A stretch of 37,297 nt of DNA from Nocardioides sp. GTDB lineage: Bacteria > Actinomycetota > Actinomycetes > Propionibacteriales > Nocardioidaceae. Positions 23,720-32,328 of this stretch are shown piece after piece. The number at the start of each line of letters is the position of its first letter. Positions within the stretch are counted from its first letter, which is position 1. The position numbers and the translations under genes were made by a program. Below the pieces are notes generated by a model. It worked only from the letters and a program-made list of their open reading frames with translations, made no database searches and had not been told where the DNA came from. Where the stretch lies: contig JAICRP010000003.1 of NCBI GenBank assembly GCA_025966445.1, positions 1 through 37,297 of the forward strand. Direction: 5' to 3'.

Positions 23720-25372
23720 TCAGCCCCGCATCGGCACCCGTACGTCGCGCTCCGCGGCGACCTCGACCGCCCGGTCGTACCCCGCGTCGACGTGCCGGAT
23801 GACGCCCATGGCCGGGTCGTTGGTCAACACCCGCTCGATCTTCTGCGCCGCCAGCGCGGTGCCGTCGGCCACGCACACCTGCCCGGCGTGCAGCGAGCGA
23901 CCCATGCCGACGCCGCCGCCGTGGTGGAACGACACCCACGTCGCCCCCGACGCGGTGTTGACGAGCGCGTTGAGGATCGCCCAGTCGGCGATGGCGTCCG
24001 AGCCGTCGAGCATCGACTCGGTCTCGCGGTAGGGCGAGGCGACCGAGCCGCAGTCGAGGTGGTCGCGGCCGATCACGACGGGCGCCTTCAGCTCTCCGGA
24101 CGCCACCATCTCGTTGAACTTGAGGCCGGCCAGGTGCCGTTCGCCGTACCCCAGCCAGCAGATCCGCGCCGGCAGCCCCTGGTAGTGCACCCGTTCGCCG
24201 GCCATCGTGATCCACTTCCGCAGCCGCTCGTTGTCGGGGAACAGCTCGAGGATCGCGCGGTCGGTGGCGGCGATGTCGGCCGGGTCGCCGGAGAGTGCGG
24301 CCCAGCGGAACGGCCCCCTGCCCTCGCAGAAGAGCGGCCGGATGTAGGCCGGCACGAACCCCGGGAACTCGAACGCGCGGTCGTACCCGCCCTTGCGGGC
24401 CTCGTCGCGGATCGAGTTGCCGTAGTCGAAGACCTCGGCACCGGCGTCCTGGAACTCCACCATCGCCCGTACGTGCGCGGCCATCGACGCCTGGGCGTCC
24501 TTGGTGAAGCCGGCCGGGTCGCGGTCGGCCGCGTCGTGCCAGTCGTCGAACGCGACGCCCACGGGCAGGTACGACAGCGGGTCGTGCGCCGAGGTCTGGT
24601 CGGTGACGACGTCGATCGGCGCCTTCATCTCCAGCAGCCTCGGGAACAGCTCGGCCGCGTTGCCGAGCACGCCGATCGACAGCGGCCGCCGCTCGTCACG
24701 CGCGGCGACTGCCATCTCCACCGCCTCCTCGAGGGATGACGCCTGGGTGTCGAGGTAGCGGTGCTCGATGCGGCGGGTGATGCGCGTCTGGTCGACGTCG
24801 ATGCAGATCGCCACGCCGTCGTTCATGGTGACGGCCAGGGGCTGCGCGCCGCCCATGCCTCCGAGGCCGGCCGTCAGCGTGATCGTGCCGGCCAGCGTGC
24901 CGCCGAACCGCTTGTCGGCGACCGCCGCGAACGTCTCGAACGTGCCCTGCAGGATGCCCTGCGTGCCGATGTAGATCCACGACCCGGCGGTCATCTGCCC
25001 GTACATGGTCAGGCCGAGGTCCTCGAGCCGCCTGAACTCCTCCCAGTTGGCCCAGTCGCCCACCAGGTTGGAGTTCGCGATCAGCACGCGGGGAGCCCAC
25101 TCGTGGGTGCGCATCACGCCGACCGGCTTGCCCGACTGCACCAGGAGGGTCTCGTCGTCCTCGAGGTCGCGCAGGGAGCGGACGATCGCGTCGTACGCCG
25201 GCCAGCTCCGGGCAGCCTTGCCCGTACCGCCGTACACGACGAGGTCCTCCGGGCGTTCGGCCACCTCGGGGTCGAGGTTGTTCATCAGCATCCGCAGCGG
25301 CGCCTCGGTCTGCCAGGACTTGGCAGTCAGGTCGGTGCCGGTCGCGGCGTGGATGGGGAGGCGATCGTTCAC
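23720..25372 (-). CDS. hutU: Urocanate hydratase HutU
   Basis: NAD-dependent urocanase, 550 residues (normal length), converting urocanate to 4-imidazolone-5-propionate. Motifs: [16 protein letters not shown] at the start, [46 protein letters not shown] (NAD-binding region), [39 protein letters not shown] with the active-site Cys, and [20 protein letters not shown] start at 25372 overlaps the hutH stop (GTGA), so hutH and hutU are co-translated. The gene lies about 21 kb from hutF, so the pathway is split on this chromosome. Confidence 0.98.
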   Translation of the reverse strand: MNDRLPIHAATGTDLTAKSWQTEAPLRMLMNNLDPEVAERPEDLVVYGGTGKAARSWPAYDAIVRSLRDLEDDETLLVQSGKPVGVMRTHEWAPRVLIANSNLVGDWANWEEFRRLEDLGLTMYGQMTAGSWIYIGTQGILQGTFETFAAVADKRFGGTLAGTITLTAGLGGMGGAQPLAVTMNDGVAICIDVDQTRITRRIEHRYLDTQASSLEEAVEMAVAARDERRPLSIGVLGNAAELFPRLLEMKAPIDVVTDQTSAHDPLSYLPVGVAFDDWHDAADRDPAGFTKDAQASMAAHVRAMVEFQDAGAEVFDYGNSIRDEARKGGYDRAFEFPGFVPAYIRPLFCEGRGPFRWAALSGDPADIAATDRAILELFPDNERLRKWITMAGERVHYQGLPARICWLGYGERHLAGLKFNEMVASGELKAPVVIGRDHLDCGSVASPYRETESMLDGSDAIADWAILNALVNTASGATWVSFHHGGGVGMGRSLHAGQVCVADGTALAAQKIERVLTNDPAMGVIRHVDAGYDRAVEVAAERDVRVPMRG

Positions 25373-26904
25373 TGGAGTTCTCCGATCTTCGACTCGACGG
25401 CGGCGAGCACCGCGCCGGACTGGACGAGGGAGACCGTGGCCTCGATCTCCGGGGACAGGTAGCGGTCGGGGCCCGGACCCTGCACGCCGTTCGCGCGCAG
25501 CAGGTCGACCACGGCGCCGGTGCCGGCGGCCGGCTCGAGCGGACGACGGAGGTCGAGCGCGCGGGCGGCGGTCAGCAGCTCGATCGCGACGACGCGGGAC
25601 AGGCCGTCGACCGAGCGACGCAGCTTCCGCGCAGCGTTCCAGCCCATCGACACGTGGTCCTCCTGCATGGCCGACGACGGGATCGAGTCGACGGAGGCGG
25701 GGACCGCGAGCCGCTTCATCTCCGAGACGATGGCGGCCTGTGTGTACTGCGCGATCATGTGGCCGCTGTCGACGCCGGGGTCGTCGGCGAGGAAGGGCGG
25801 CAGGTCGTGGTTGCGGGCGCGGTCGAGGAACCGGTCGGTCCGCCGCTCGCTGATCGACGCCGTGTCAGCAGCGACGATCGCGAGGAAGTCGAGCACGTAC
25901 GCCACCGGGGCGCCGTGGAAGTTGCCGTTGCTGCGGACCTCGTCGCCGACGACCACCGGGTTGTCGACCGCCGAGGCCAGCTCGCGTCCGGCGATGGTGG
26001 CGGCGTGCTCGACGGTGTCACGGGCGGCTCCGTGCACCTGCGGGGAGCAGCGCAACGAGTACGCGTCCTGCACCCGGTGGAACATGTCCTCCCGGTGGCT
26101 GGCCATCACGCCCGAGCCGGCGAGCACGGCGCGGAGGTTGGCGGCCGAGAGCCCTTGTCCCACCTGGGGCCTGAGCTCCTGCAGCTCGGCGGCGAAGACC
26201 CGGTCGGTGCCCATCTGCGCCTCGACGCTCATCGCCGCGGCGACGTCGGCGGTCCGCAGCAGCATCCGCAGGTCGGTGATCGCGAGGACGAGCATCCCCA
26301 GCATCCCGTCGGTGCCGTTGATGAGGGCCAGGCCCTCCTTCGCCTCGAGCTCGACGGGGCTGAGCCCGGCGGCGGCCAGCGCGTCGGCCGCCGGCAGGAG
26401 GGTGCCTTCGGCGTCGCGCACCTCGCCCTCGCCCATCAGCGCCAGCGCACAGTGCGAGAGCGGGGCCAGGTCGCCGGAGCAGCCCAGCGACCCGTACTCC
26501 CGCACCACCGGCGTGATCCCCGCCGACAGCAGCGCCGCCATCAGCTCGGCGGTCTCGCGGCGGATCCCCGTGTGCCCGGTCGCCAGCGTCGAGAGTCGCA
26601 GCAGCATCAGCGCGCGGACCACCTCGCGCTCGACCTCGGGCCCGGACCCGGCGGCGTGGGAGCGGACCAGCGAGCGTTGGAGCTGCTCGCGCATCCCGGC
26701 CGGGATGTGCCGGGTCGCCAGCGCCCCGAACCCCGTCGAGATCCCGTACGCCGGTTCGCTCGCCGCCGCCAGCCGCTCCACCACTCCGCGCGCCTGCTCG
26801 ATGGCCGTCACCGCCTCCGCGGTCAGCGCCACCGGCGCACCGCCCCGAGCCACCTCGACCACGTCGGCGATCGACATCGGCCCCACGTCCACCTGCACCG
26901 TCAT
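25369..26904 (-). CDS. hutH: Histidine ammonia-lyase HutH
   Basis: 511-residue histidase, the first step of histidine degradation: L-histidine to trans-urocanate and ammonia. The ATG at 26904 puts the MIO-forming tripeptide at residues 142-144, the same numbers as in Pseudomonas histidase, which supports this start. That tripeptide reads Cys-Ser-Gly ([16 protein letters not shown]) rather than the common Ala-Ser-Gly; I believe the Cys form also occurs in other actinobacteria. Other motifs: [15 protein letters not shown] (Tyr in the active site), SAADNPVV-like [24 protein letters not shown], and [15 protein letters not shown]. An operator-like dyad lies 57 bp upstream, shared with the divergent IclR gene. 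Confidence 0.97.
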   Translation of the reverse strand: MTVQVDVGPMSIADVVEVARGGAPVALTAEAVTAIEQARGVVERLAAASEPAYGISTGFGALATRHIPAGMREQLQRSLVRSHAAGSGPEVEREVVRALMLLRLSTLATGHTGIRRETAELMAALLSAGITPVVREYGSLGCSGDLAPLSHCALALMGEGEVRDAEGTLLPAADALAAAGLSPVELEAKEGLALINGTDGMLGMLVLAITDLRMLLRTADVAAAMSVEAQMGTDRVFAAELQELRPQVGQGLSAANLRAVLAGSGVMASHREDMFHRVQDAYSLRCSPQVHGAARDTVEHAATIAGRELASAVDNPVVVGDEVRSNGNFHGAPVAYVLDFLAIVAADTASISERRTDRFLDRARNHDLPPFLADDPGVDSGHMIAQYTQAAIVSEMKRLAVPASVDSIPSSAMQEDHVSMGWNAARKLRRSVDGLSRVVAIELLTAARALDLRRPLEPAAGTGAVVDLLRANGVQGPGPDRYLSPEIEATVSLVQSGAVLAAVESKIGELQ

Positions 26905-26960
26905 GGCCCCATGCAACTCCCGCGCGGGCACCCAGCGGCAGAGGGGGAAGCGCTGGAGCC

Positions 26961-26976
26961 GTCTCGGATGCGAGAC
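26961..26976. promoter_or_regulatory. Putative IclR/HutR operator between hutH and the regulator
   Basis: GTCTCGGATGCGAGAC, a dyad with 6-bp arms (GTCTCG/CGAGAC), in the 145-bp gap between divergent hutH (26904) and the IclR gene (27050). On the hutH strand the TAGTCT beside and within it could be a -10 box, so binding would block hutH transcription. Its near-copy is at 2882-2897. Position and symmetry are seen; the binding protein is inferred. Confidence 0.6.
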
Positions 26977-27049
26977 TAGTGGGCTCGGTGGTTGAGGTAT
27001 GAGGGCCGCCAGGCCCGAGCCTCGAAACCGCCACCCCGAAGGAGCTGCC

Positions 27050-27802
27050 ATGGGCCAGGTACCTGCCGCGACCAGGGCCCTGCGCGTGCTGCGCTTCCTG
27101 GCGAGCCAGCCGGAGCCGACGTCGATCGACCGGATCATGCGGGCGTGCGGGCTGCCGCGCAGCACCGCGTACCACCTGCTCACCGCGATGGCCGAGGAGG
27201 GGTTCGTCGCGCACCTGGCGGAGGAGCACCGGTGGGGGCTGGGGGTGGCGGCGTTCGAGGTGGGCAGCGGGTACACGCGGCAGGAGCCCCTGCAGCGGAT
27301 CGCCCGTCGGCTGCTCGCCGACCTCGCCGACACGACCGGCCAGAGCGCGCACCTGGCCGTCCTGCACGGGCGCGACGTGCTCTACGTCGTCGAGGAACGG
27401 GCCCCCGGCCGGCCTCCGCTGGTGACCGACGTCGGGGTCCGGCTCCCGGCGCACCTGACGGCGAGCGGTCGGGCGATCCTGGCGGCGCTGCCCTCGGCCC
27501 AGGTACGCGCGCTCTATCCCGACGCGGGCGCGTTCGTCGACCGGCACGGCACCGGTCCGCGGAGCCTCAGCCAGCTGCGCACGTTGCTCAGCGACACCCG
27601 GCAGCGGGGATACGCGATCGAGGAGGGTGAGGTCACGCCGGGGTTGTCGAGCGTCGCCTCCGCGGCCCTCGACCACAACGCGCACCCGGTCGCCGGGATC
27701 GCGCTGACGTTCGCCGACGGCGAGGTGACCAACCTGGCGGCGGCCGTGCGGCGGACGGCGTCGGCCCTCGGCCGGCGGCTCGGTGGCCTGGACCGGCAGT
27801 GA
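27050..27802 (+). CDS. IclR-family transcriptional regulator (probable hut regulator)
   Basis: 250 residues from the ATG at 27050, which has AAGGAG upstream. N-terminal winged helix-turn-helix (residues about 5-65: TRALRVLRFLASQPEPTSID, RACGLPRSTAYHLLTAMAEEG) and C-terminal IclR effector domain (about 75-245: SAHLAVLHGRDVLYVVEE, LPAHLTASGRAILAAL, RGYAIEEGEVTPGLSSVA and PVAGIALTFADGEV). It is divergent from hutH with the dyad 26961-26976 between them, the arrangement of HutR-type repressors; urocanate or histidine would be the expected inducer by analogy. The second dyad at 2882 suggests it also acts on the distant locus. Confidence 0.9.
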   Translation: MGQVPAATRALRVLRFLASQPEPTSIDRIMRACGLPRSTAYHLLTAMAEEGFVAHLAEEHRWGLGVAAFEVGSGYTRQEPLQRIARRLLADLADTTGQSAHLAVLHGRDVLYVVEERAPGRPPLVTDVGVRLPAHLTASGRAILAALPSAQVRALYPDAGAFVDRHGTGPRSLSQLRTLLSDTRQRGYAIEEGEVTPGLSSVASAALDHNAHPVAGIALTFADGEVTNLAAAVRRTASALGRRLGGLDRQ

Positions 27803-27859
27803 CCTCGAGGGCACGGTGTCGTTGAACGTGCAGAGGCACGACACGTCGGGAGGGACCCC

Positions 27860-29578
27860 ATGAACCGTCGTACCGCGCGAGCAGCGGGCCTGGTGGCGCT
27901 GCTGGTGAGCGCCGGCACGCTCGTCCAGCCCGTCCACGCCGCCGCACCGGCGCCCCAGAACACCTGCACGGGTGCGTTCTGCGTGACGTTCGACCTGGTG
28001 ACGTACGACGCCCTCGCGCCGACGCAGCCGACCACCGCCGCCGCCCAGCCCACCAACCTGGCGCTCCGGTTCACCGACACCTCCTCCGCCGTCGCCACCG
28101 ACAAGTCCACGTGGCTCACGAAGGTCTCGGCGGTGCTGGGCTCGACGTCGTCCAAGGCGTTCGCCGTCACGGCTCCCGATCAGCTGCCGCTCGGCGCGTA
28201 CCTCGCCGGCACGGCGGCCACCGCAAGCGGCTGCGCCGCCGCCACCGACTTCGCCGCCGCCTGCCCGGCCGGCTCCGGAACGGGGCTGGTCGAGGTCGGG
28301 GGTGTGCTCCCGACGACCATCAAAAGGGCGACCTTCGGGATCTCCCGCGTCACCACGGGTGCCGGGGGTGCGATCACCGCCGAGCTCACGGTGCGCATCG
28401 ACGGCGAGCTGCTGCCCAGCACGACCACGACCCCGCTCACCTTCTCGCCGGCCACCGCCACCACCGGTCCGACGTTGACCATGGACACCCGCCCCGCCGT
28501 GACGCCTCCGGTGGGGTACCTCTCAGCGGAGCTGTCGCTCAACGCCGTCGCGCTCGACCTCAACGGCCTCGTCACCGAGGCGGCCGCCGGCGCGGTGAAC
28601 CCGCCCGTCGCCTTCGTCCGCCAGTCGCCGACCTGCACGACGGTCAGCGCCACGCTCGCGGCCGACGCGCGGGGCACCGCCACCGCGGCCAGCTCGTTCC
28701 CTCAGGGAGTCAAGGACTGTCCGGCCCCCGCCGACCTGGTGTCGGTGGTGCCGGACCCGACCAACCCCAGGGCCTTCACGTTCACGATGAAGCCGCCCAC
28801 CGCGGCGGTCGCCGGGCGGACGGCGTCACTGGAGTACGTCTTCGGTGACGGCGCGAAGGCCCTCGCCGGCGCCAGCACGTCGCACACGTACCCGGTCGCC
28901 AGCCCGGTCGTCGCGCTGGTCAGCGTGCTCGACAGTGCCGGCGCGAGGAGCACCGCGCTGCAGGTCGAGATCGGCGCGGCTGCCGTGCGCGGCAAGCAGA
29001 AGGAGGGCAGCCTCGTCATCGGCTCGGTGACCGACCAGGGCACGGGTGTCGGCCTCGGCGACCAGGAGGTGCTCGCGTACCGCTGCGACACCCGTCGGAC
29101 CCCGATCAGCGAGTGCTCCTCCGTCGGGAGGGCGACCACCCGGTCGACGGGGAAGTACCGCCTGAAGATCCCCGAGGTCGAGAGGTTGGGGTTCGTGCTC
29201 GTCGCGTACGCCGGCACCGCGACCACCTCGAGCAGCCGGTCCGCGCGCTTCGGAGCAGCCCGCGCCATCGACGTGCTGCCTCAACCGGAGGTGACCCTCG
29301 AGCTCTCGAAGAAGCAGGTACGTCCCGGCGGCACGGTCACGCTCAGCGGCAAGGTCCGGCCGGGCAAGCAGGGGAAGTCCGTCCGGCTCCAGGGCTTCCT
29401 CCGCGGCCAGTGGCGCTCGATCGGCAGGACCACCGTCTCCCAGCAGGGCCGCTACGCGCTGGCCTACGTCGTCCGCGTCCCCGGACGCGACAAGGTGAAG
29501 GTTCGCGCGCTGGTCGATGGCACGGCCACGACGCTGCGGGCGACCAGCCCGGCGAAGGGGATCACGATCCTGCGCTGA
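27860..29578 (+). CDS. Secreted protein with PKD-like and Ig-like domains
   Basis: 572 residues with a Sec signal peptide (MNRRTARAAGLVALLVSAG, cleavage after VHAA near residue 30). GGAGG lies upstream of the ATG. The mature N-terminal two-thirds is Thr/Ala-rich beta sequence with two or three Cys pairs (NTCTGAFCVTFD, SGCAAATDFAAACP, PTCTTV with KDCPAP). Residues about 318-375 (SLEYVFGDGAKALAGASTSH then TYPVASPVVALVSV) match a PKD domain. Residues about 480-572 (LSKKQVRPGGTVTLSGKVRP, RLQGFLRGQWRSIGRTTV) form an Ig-like bacterial surface domain. No enzyme motif. Probably a cell-surface or exported binding protein; the N-terminal region is not recognised. Confidence 0.8.
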   Translation: MNRRTARAAGLVALLVSAGTLVQPVHAAAPAPQNTCTGAFCVTFDLVTYDALAPTQPTTAAAQPTNLALRFTDTSSAVATDKSTWLTKVSAVLGSTSSKAFAVTAPDQLPLGAYLAGTAATASGCAAATDFAAACPAGSGTGLVEVGGVLPTTIKRATFGISRVTTGAGGAITAELTVRIDGELLPSTTTTPLTFSPATATTGPTLTMDTRPAVTPPVGYLSAELSLNAVALDLNGLVTEAAAGAVNPPVAFVRQSPTCTTVSATLAADARGTATAASSFPQGVKDCPAPADLVSVVPDPTNPRAFTFTMKPPTAAVAGRTASLEYVFGDGAKALAGASTSHTYPVASPVVALVSVLDSAGARSTALQVEIGAAAVRGKQKEGSLVIGSVTDQGTGVGLGDQEVLAYRCDTRRTPISECSSVGRATTRSTGKYRLKIPEVERLGFVLVAYAGTATTSSSRSARFGAARAIDVLPQPEVTLELSKKQVRPGGTVTLSGKVRPGKQGKSVRLQGFLRGQWRSIGRTTVSQQGRYALAYVVRVPGRDKVKVRALVDGTATTLRATSPAKGITILR

Positions 29579-29584
29579 CCGCCG

Positions 29585-31018
29585 TCAGCGCTGCCAGCGG
29601 GTCACGGCCGCGACGGTCTCGTCGGACTGGCCGTCGAAGAGCTCCAGCTCCGACTCGCGGAGGGCGACGACCGAGGCCGACAACGCGGCACCGAGGGCGT
29701 ACTGCACCACCGCGTCGGTCGCGAAGGCGTCCACGGCCTCGCGCAGGGACTGCGGGAGCCGCTTGATCCCTCGCGACTGCAGCTCGTCGGACGACAGGAC
29801 GGCCGGGTCGACGTCGACCGGGTCGGGCAGCGAGGCACCGGCGGCCAGACCGGAGAGGCCGGCGCCGATCAGGCCCGCGAGCACGAGGTACGGGTTGGCG
29901 TGCAGGTCGAAGCACTTGACCTCGACGTTGGCGACCGACGAGGTCGCCCCGGGGGACCCGGTGACCATGCGCACGGCGGCCTCGCGGTTCTCCAGCCCCC
30001 AGCAGGCGTAGGTCCCCGCCCAGTGCGAGGGCACGTGCCGGAGGTACGACGTGACGCCGGGTGCGCCGACCGCCATCAGGGCGGGCAGGTGCTGGAGGAC
30101 CCCCGCAGCGAACGCCTCGCCGTCGGCCGTCAACCCGAGGCGGGCGTCGGGGCCACCGGACATCAGGTTCGTGCCGTCCCGCCACAGCGAGAGGTGCACG
30201 TGCCCACCGTTGCCGACGCCGGGCACGGCGACCTTCGGCGAGAACGACGTGCGGAGGCCGTGCCGGACCCCGACCGCCGCGATGACGCTGCGCACCAGCA
30301 CCGAGGTGTCGGCCGCGGACACCGGGTCCTCGGCGGCGACGGAGAGCTCGAGCTGCCCCGGCGCGTACTCGGGGTGGAACTGCTCGACCACCACGCCGGA
30401 GTCGGCCAGGGCCGCGAGCAGGTCGGCGGCGTAGTCGGACGCGTCGACCAACCGGGCCATGCCGTACGCCGGCCCGCGCGCGGCGGGCCTGAAATCGTCG
30501 TCGGAGTCGTCGCCGACATCGTGGCTGACCACCCACTCGAGCTCGACCGCGGCCTTCACGGTGATGCCCTGGGTGGCCAGCGTTCCGAGGAGCGAGGCGA
30601 GCAGCAGCCGGCCGCACTGGTCGTGCGGCGTGCCGTCCTGCTGGTAGCGGTCGGCGGGGGCCCAGGCCCAGCCGGACGTACCGCCCAGCGGCACTACGCG
30701 ACCTACGTCCGGCATCACGCGCAGGTCGCCGACGGCTTCGCGCCCGGCGCCGTCGCCGGCGATCCAGTCGTCGAAGCGGAACCGGTCGAACGAGACCGAC
30801 GAACCGGCCCCCCAGGCGGCCAGGTGCGGCAGGCGGCTGAGCGGGACGGCCTTCACCCTGGCGACGCCGGAGTTGTCGACGAACGTGGTCGCGACACCCA
30901 CCACGCCGCGCTCGGCGAGCGGCGCCAGCAGCGTCGAGGCAGTGGCCGCGCGGGCGTCGCGCTCGGTCTGGTCCAGGTCGGCGACGTGCTCCACACTCGC
31001 ATCGTAGGGAGTCCGCAT
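29585..31018 (-). CDS. Glutamine synthetase-like ligase (GlnA3/GlnA4 or FluG C-terminal type)
   Basis: 477 residues from the ATG at 31018 (MRTPYDASVEHVADL); a later GTG codon is possible because no clear ribosome binding site precedes either. GS catalytic motifs: KAAVELEWVV (metal Glu pair, about residue 160), EQFHPEYAPGQLELS, GVGNGGHVHLSLW (about 270), YLRHVPSHWAGTYACWGLEN with ENREAAVRM, and VEVKCFDLHANPYLVLAGLI (about 370). It lacks the typical housekeeping GlnA ends, pointing to the gamma-glutamyl-amine ligase group that attaches glutamate to amines such as polyamines or ethanolamine. It diverges by 72 bp from an amidohydrolase, the other half of fungal/plant FluG, supporting a linked function. 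The substrate is unknown. Confidence 0.88.
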   Translation of the reverse strand: MRTPYDASVEHVADLDQTERDARAATASTLLAPLAERGVVGVATTFVDNSGVARVKAVPLSRLPHLAAWGAGSSVSFDRFRFDDWIAGDGAGREAVGDLRVMPDVGRVVPLGGTSGWAWAPADRYQQDGTPHDQCGRLLLASLLGTLATQGITVKAAVELEWVVSHDVGDDSDDDFRPAARGPAYGMARLVDASDYAADLLAALADSGVVVEQFHPEYAPGQLELSVAAEDPVSAADTSVLVRSVIAAVGVRHGLRTSFSPKVAVPGVGNGGHVHLSLWRDGTNLMSGGPDARLGLTADGEAFAAGVLQHLPALMAVGAPGVTSYLRHVPSHWAGTYACWGLENREAAVRMVTGSPGATSSVANVEVKCFDLHANPYLVLAGLIGAGLSGLAAGASLPDPVDVDPAVLSSDELQSRGIKRLPQSLREAVDAFATDAVVQYALGAALSASVVALRESELELFDGQSDETVAAVTRWQR

Positions 31019-31090
31019 CGGGTGGGCGCCCGGGAGGAGGTGCGCGGTGCGACGCCTGTCGCTGTCGCTCGAGAAGGTCGACGAGACGGC

Positions 31091-32233
31091 GTGAACCCCG
31101 ACGACGAGACGCCGTACGTCGCCGGGACGCTCGTCGACCACCACTGCCACGGCCTGGTGCTGCGGGACCTCGACCGGCCGGACCTCGAGGGACTGATGAA
31201 CGAGGGCTCCGGCGTCGGGCGCTGGACCGGGTCGTCGTTCGACTCGCTGCTCGGCGTCGCGATCCGCCGGCACTGTGCCCCGCTGCTCGGGCTCGAGCCG
31301 CACACCGACGTCGACACCTACCTGTTGCGCCGCCGGGCGCTGGGCCACGACGAGGTCGCCCGGCGGATGCTGGTGGCGTCCGGCATCGACACGTTCCTCG
31401 TCGACACCGGCCTCCTGCCCGGTGAGATCTGCACGCCGGCCGAGGTCGCGGCCATGGCCGACCCAGGGGCCCGCTCCTACGAGGTCCTCCGGCTCGAGAC
31501 GACGGCCCAGGACCTGCTGGCCGCCGGCACTCCAGTCGGCGAGCTGATGACCGCCGTCGGGCAGCGGCTCACGGAGTCCGAGGCGGTCGCCGCCAAGAGC
31601 ATCGCGGCGTATCGCTGCGGCCTCGACCTTCCCGGCGAGCGGCCCGGCGAGCCCGACGTGCTGGTCGCGCTCAACGCACTCCGGCCCGACGACTCCGGCG
31701 CGTACCGGATCGCCGACCCGACGGTGATCGCCGCGCTGGCCTGGACCGCGATCGACGCGGGCCTCCCGCTGCAGCTCCACGTCGGGTACGGCGACAGCGA
31801 CATCGACCTGCTGCGCTGCGACCCGCTGCACCTCACGCCCTTCCTCCGCGCGACCGCCTCGCAGAGCGTGCCTGTGCTGCTGCTGCACAACTACCCGTTC
31901 CACCGGCACGCGGCCTACCTCGCCCAGGTCTTCGACCACGTCTTCATCGATGTCGGCCTGGCGGTGCACAACACCGGAGCCCTGTCGCGGCGGGTGATCG
32001 AGGAGACCCTCGAGCTGGTGCCGTTCGGCAAGCTGCTGCACTCCTCCGACGCCTTCGGGCTGCCGGAGCTCTACCTGCTCGGGAGCCTGCTGTTCCGCCG
32101 CGGCCTCAACGGCGTCCTGGCCGACCTGGTCCGGCGCGACGAGCTCACGGCGGCCGACGCGACCCGGCTCGGCGCGATGGTGGCCGGCGGCAACGCGCGC
32201 CGCGCGTACGGCCTCGAAGTTACCCGCCGGTAG
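31091..32233 (+). CDS. Amidohydrolase-2 family protein (FluG N-terminal type)
   Basis: 380 residues from the GTG at 31091. Metal-dependent TIM-barrel hydrolase: VDHHCHGLVL near residue 16 (His18-x-His20), LQLHVGYGDSDIDLL (about 230), VLLLHNYPFHRHAAYLAQVF (about 265) and GKLLHSSDAFGLPELYLLGS with the last Asp near 319. This is the amidohydrolase found N-terminal to the GS domain in FluG and nodulin-like GS proteins, and as a free gene beside GS-like genes in actinobacteria. It may hydrolyse a gamma-glutamyl amide or deaminate the substrate of its partner. Cytoplasmic. Apparent longer open frame upstream runs antisense through the GS-like gene and is not used. Confidence 0.85.
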   Translation: MNPDDETPYVAGTLVDHHCHGLVLRDLDRPDLEGLMNEGSGVGRWTGSSFDSLLGVAIRRHCAPLLGLEPHTDVDTYLLRRRALGHDEVARRMLVASGIDTFLVDTGLLPGEICTPAEVAAMADPGARSYEVLRLETTAQDLLAAGTPVGELMTAVGQRLTESEAVAAKSIAAYRCGLDLPGERPGEPDVLVALNALRPDDSGAYRIADPTVIAALAWTAIDAGLPLQLHVGYGDSDIDLLRCDPLHLTPFLRATASQSVPVLLLHNYPFHRHAAYLAQVFDHVFIDVGLAVHNTGALSRRVIEETLELVPFGKLLHSSDAFGLPELYLLGSLLFRRGLNGVLADLVRRDELTAADATRLGAMVAGGNARRAYGLEVTRR

Positions 32234-32328
32234 GATTCATCTCACCCGTCCAGCCACTGCCGCCCCTCCGGGCTCGGCCCTAGGCTCGGGCAGGCCGGAG
32301 ACGAACCGCCAGACGTTGGGAGTCATGC

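Noticed and set aside
27816-27844. Hairpin GTGTCGT/ACGACAC after the IclR gene
   Set aside because: Arms of 7 bp with a 15-nt loop and no T-run are too weak to call a terminator.
29900-31090. Upstream extension of the amidohydrolase frame
   Set aside because: It runs antisense through the glutamine synthetase-like gene and has no domain; the GTG at 31091 fits the family start.
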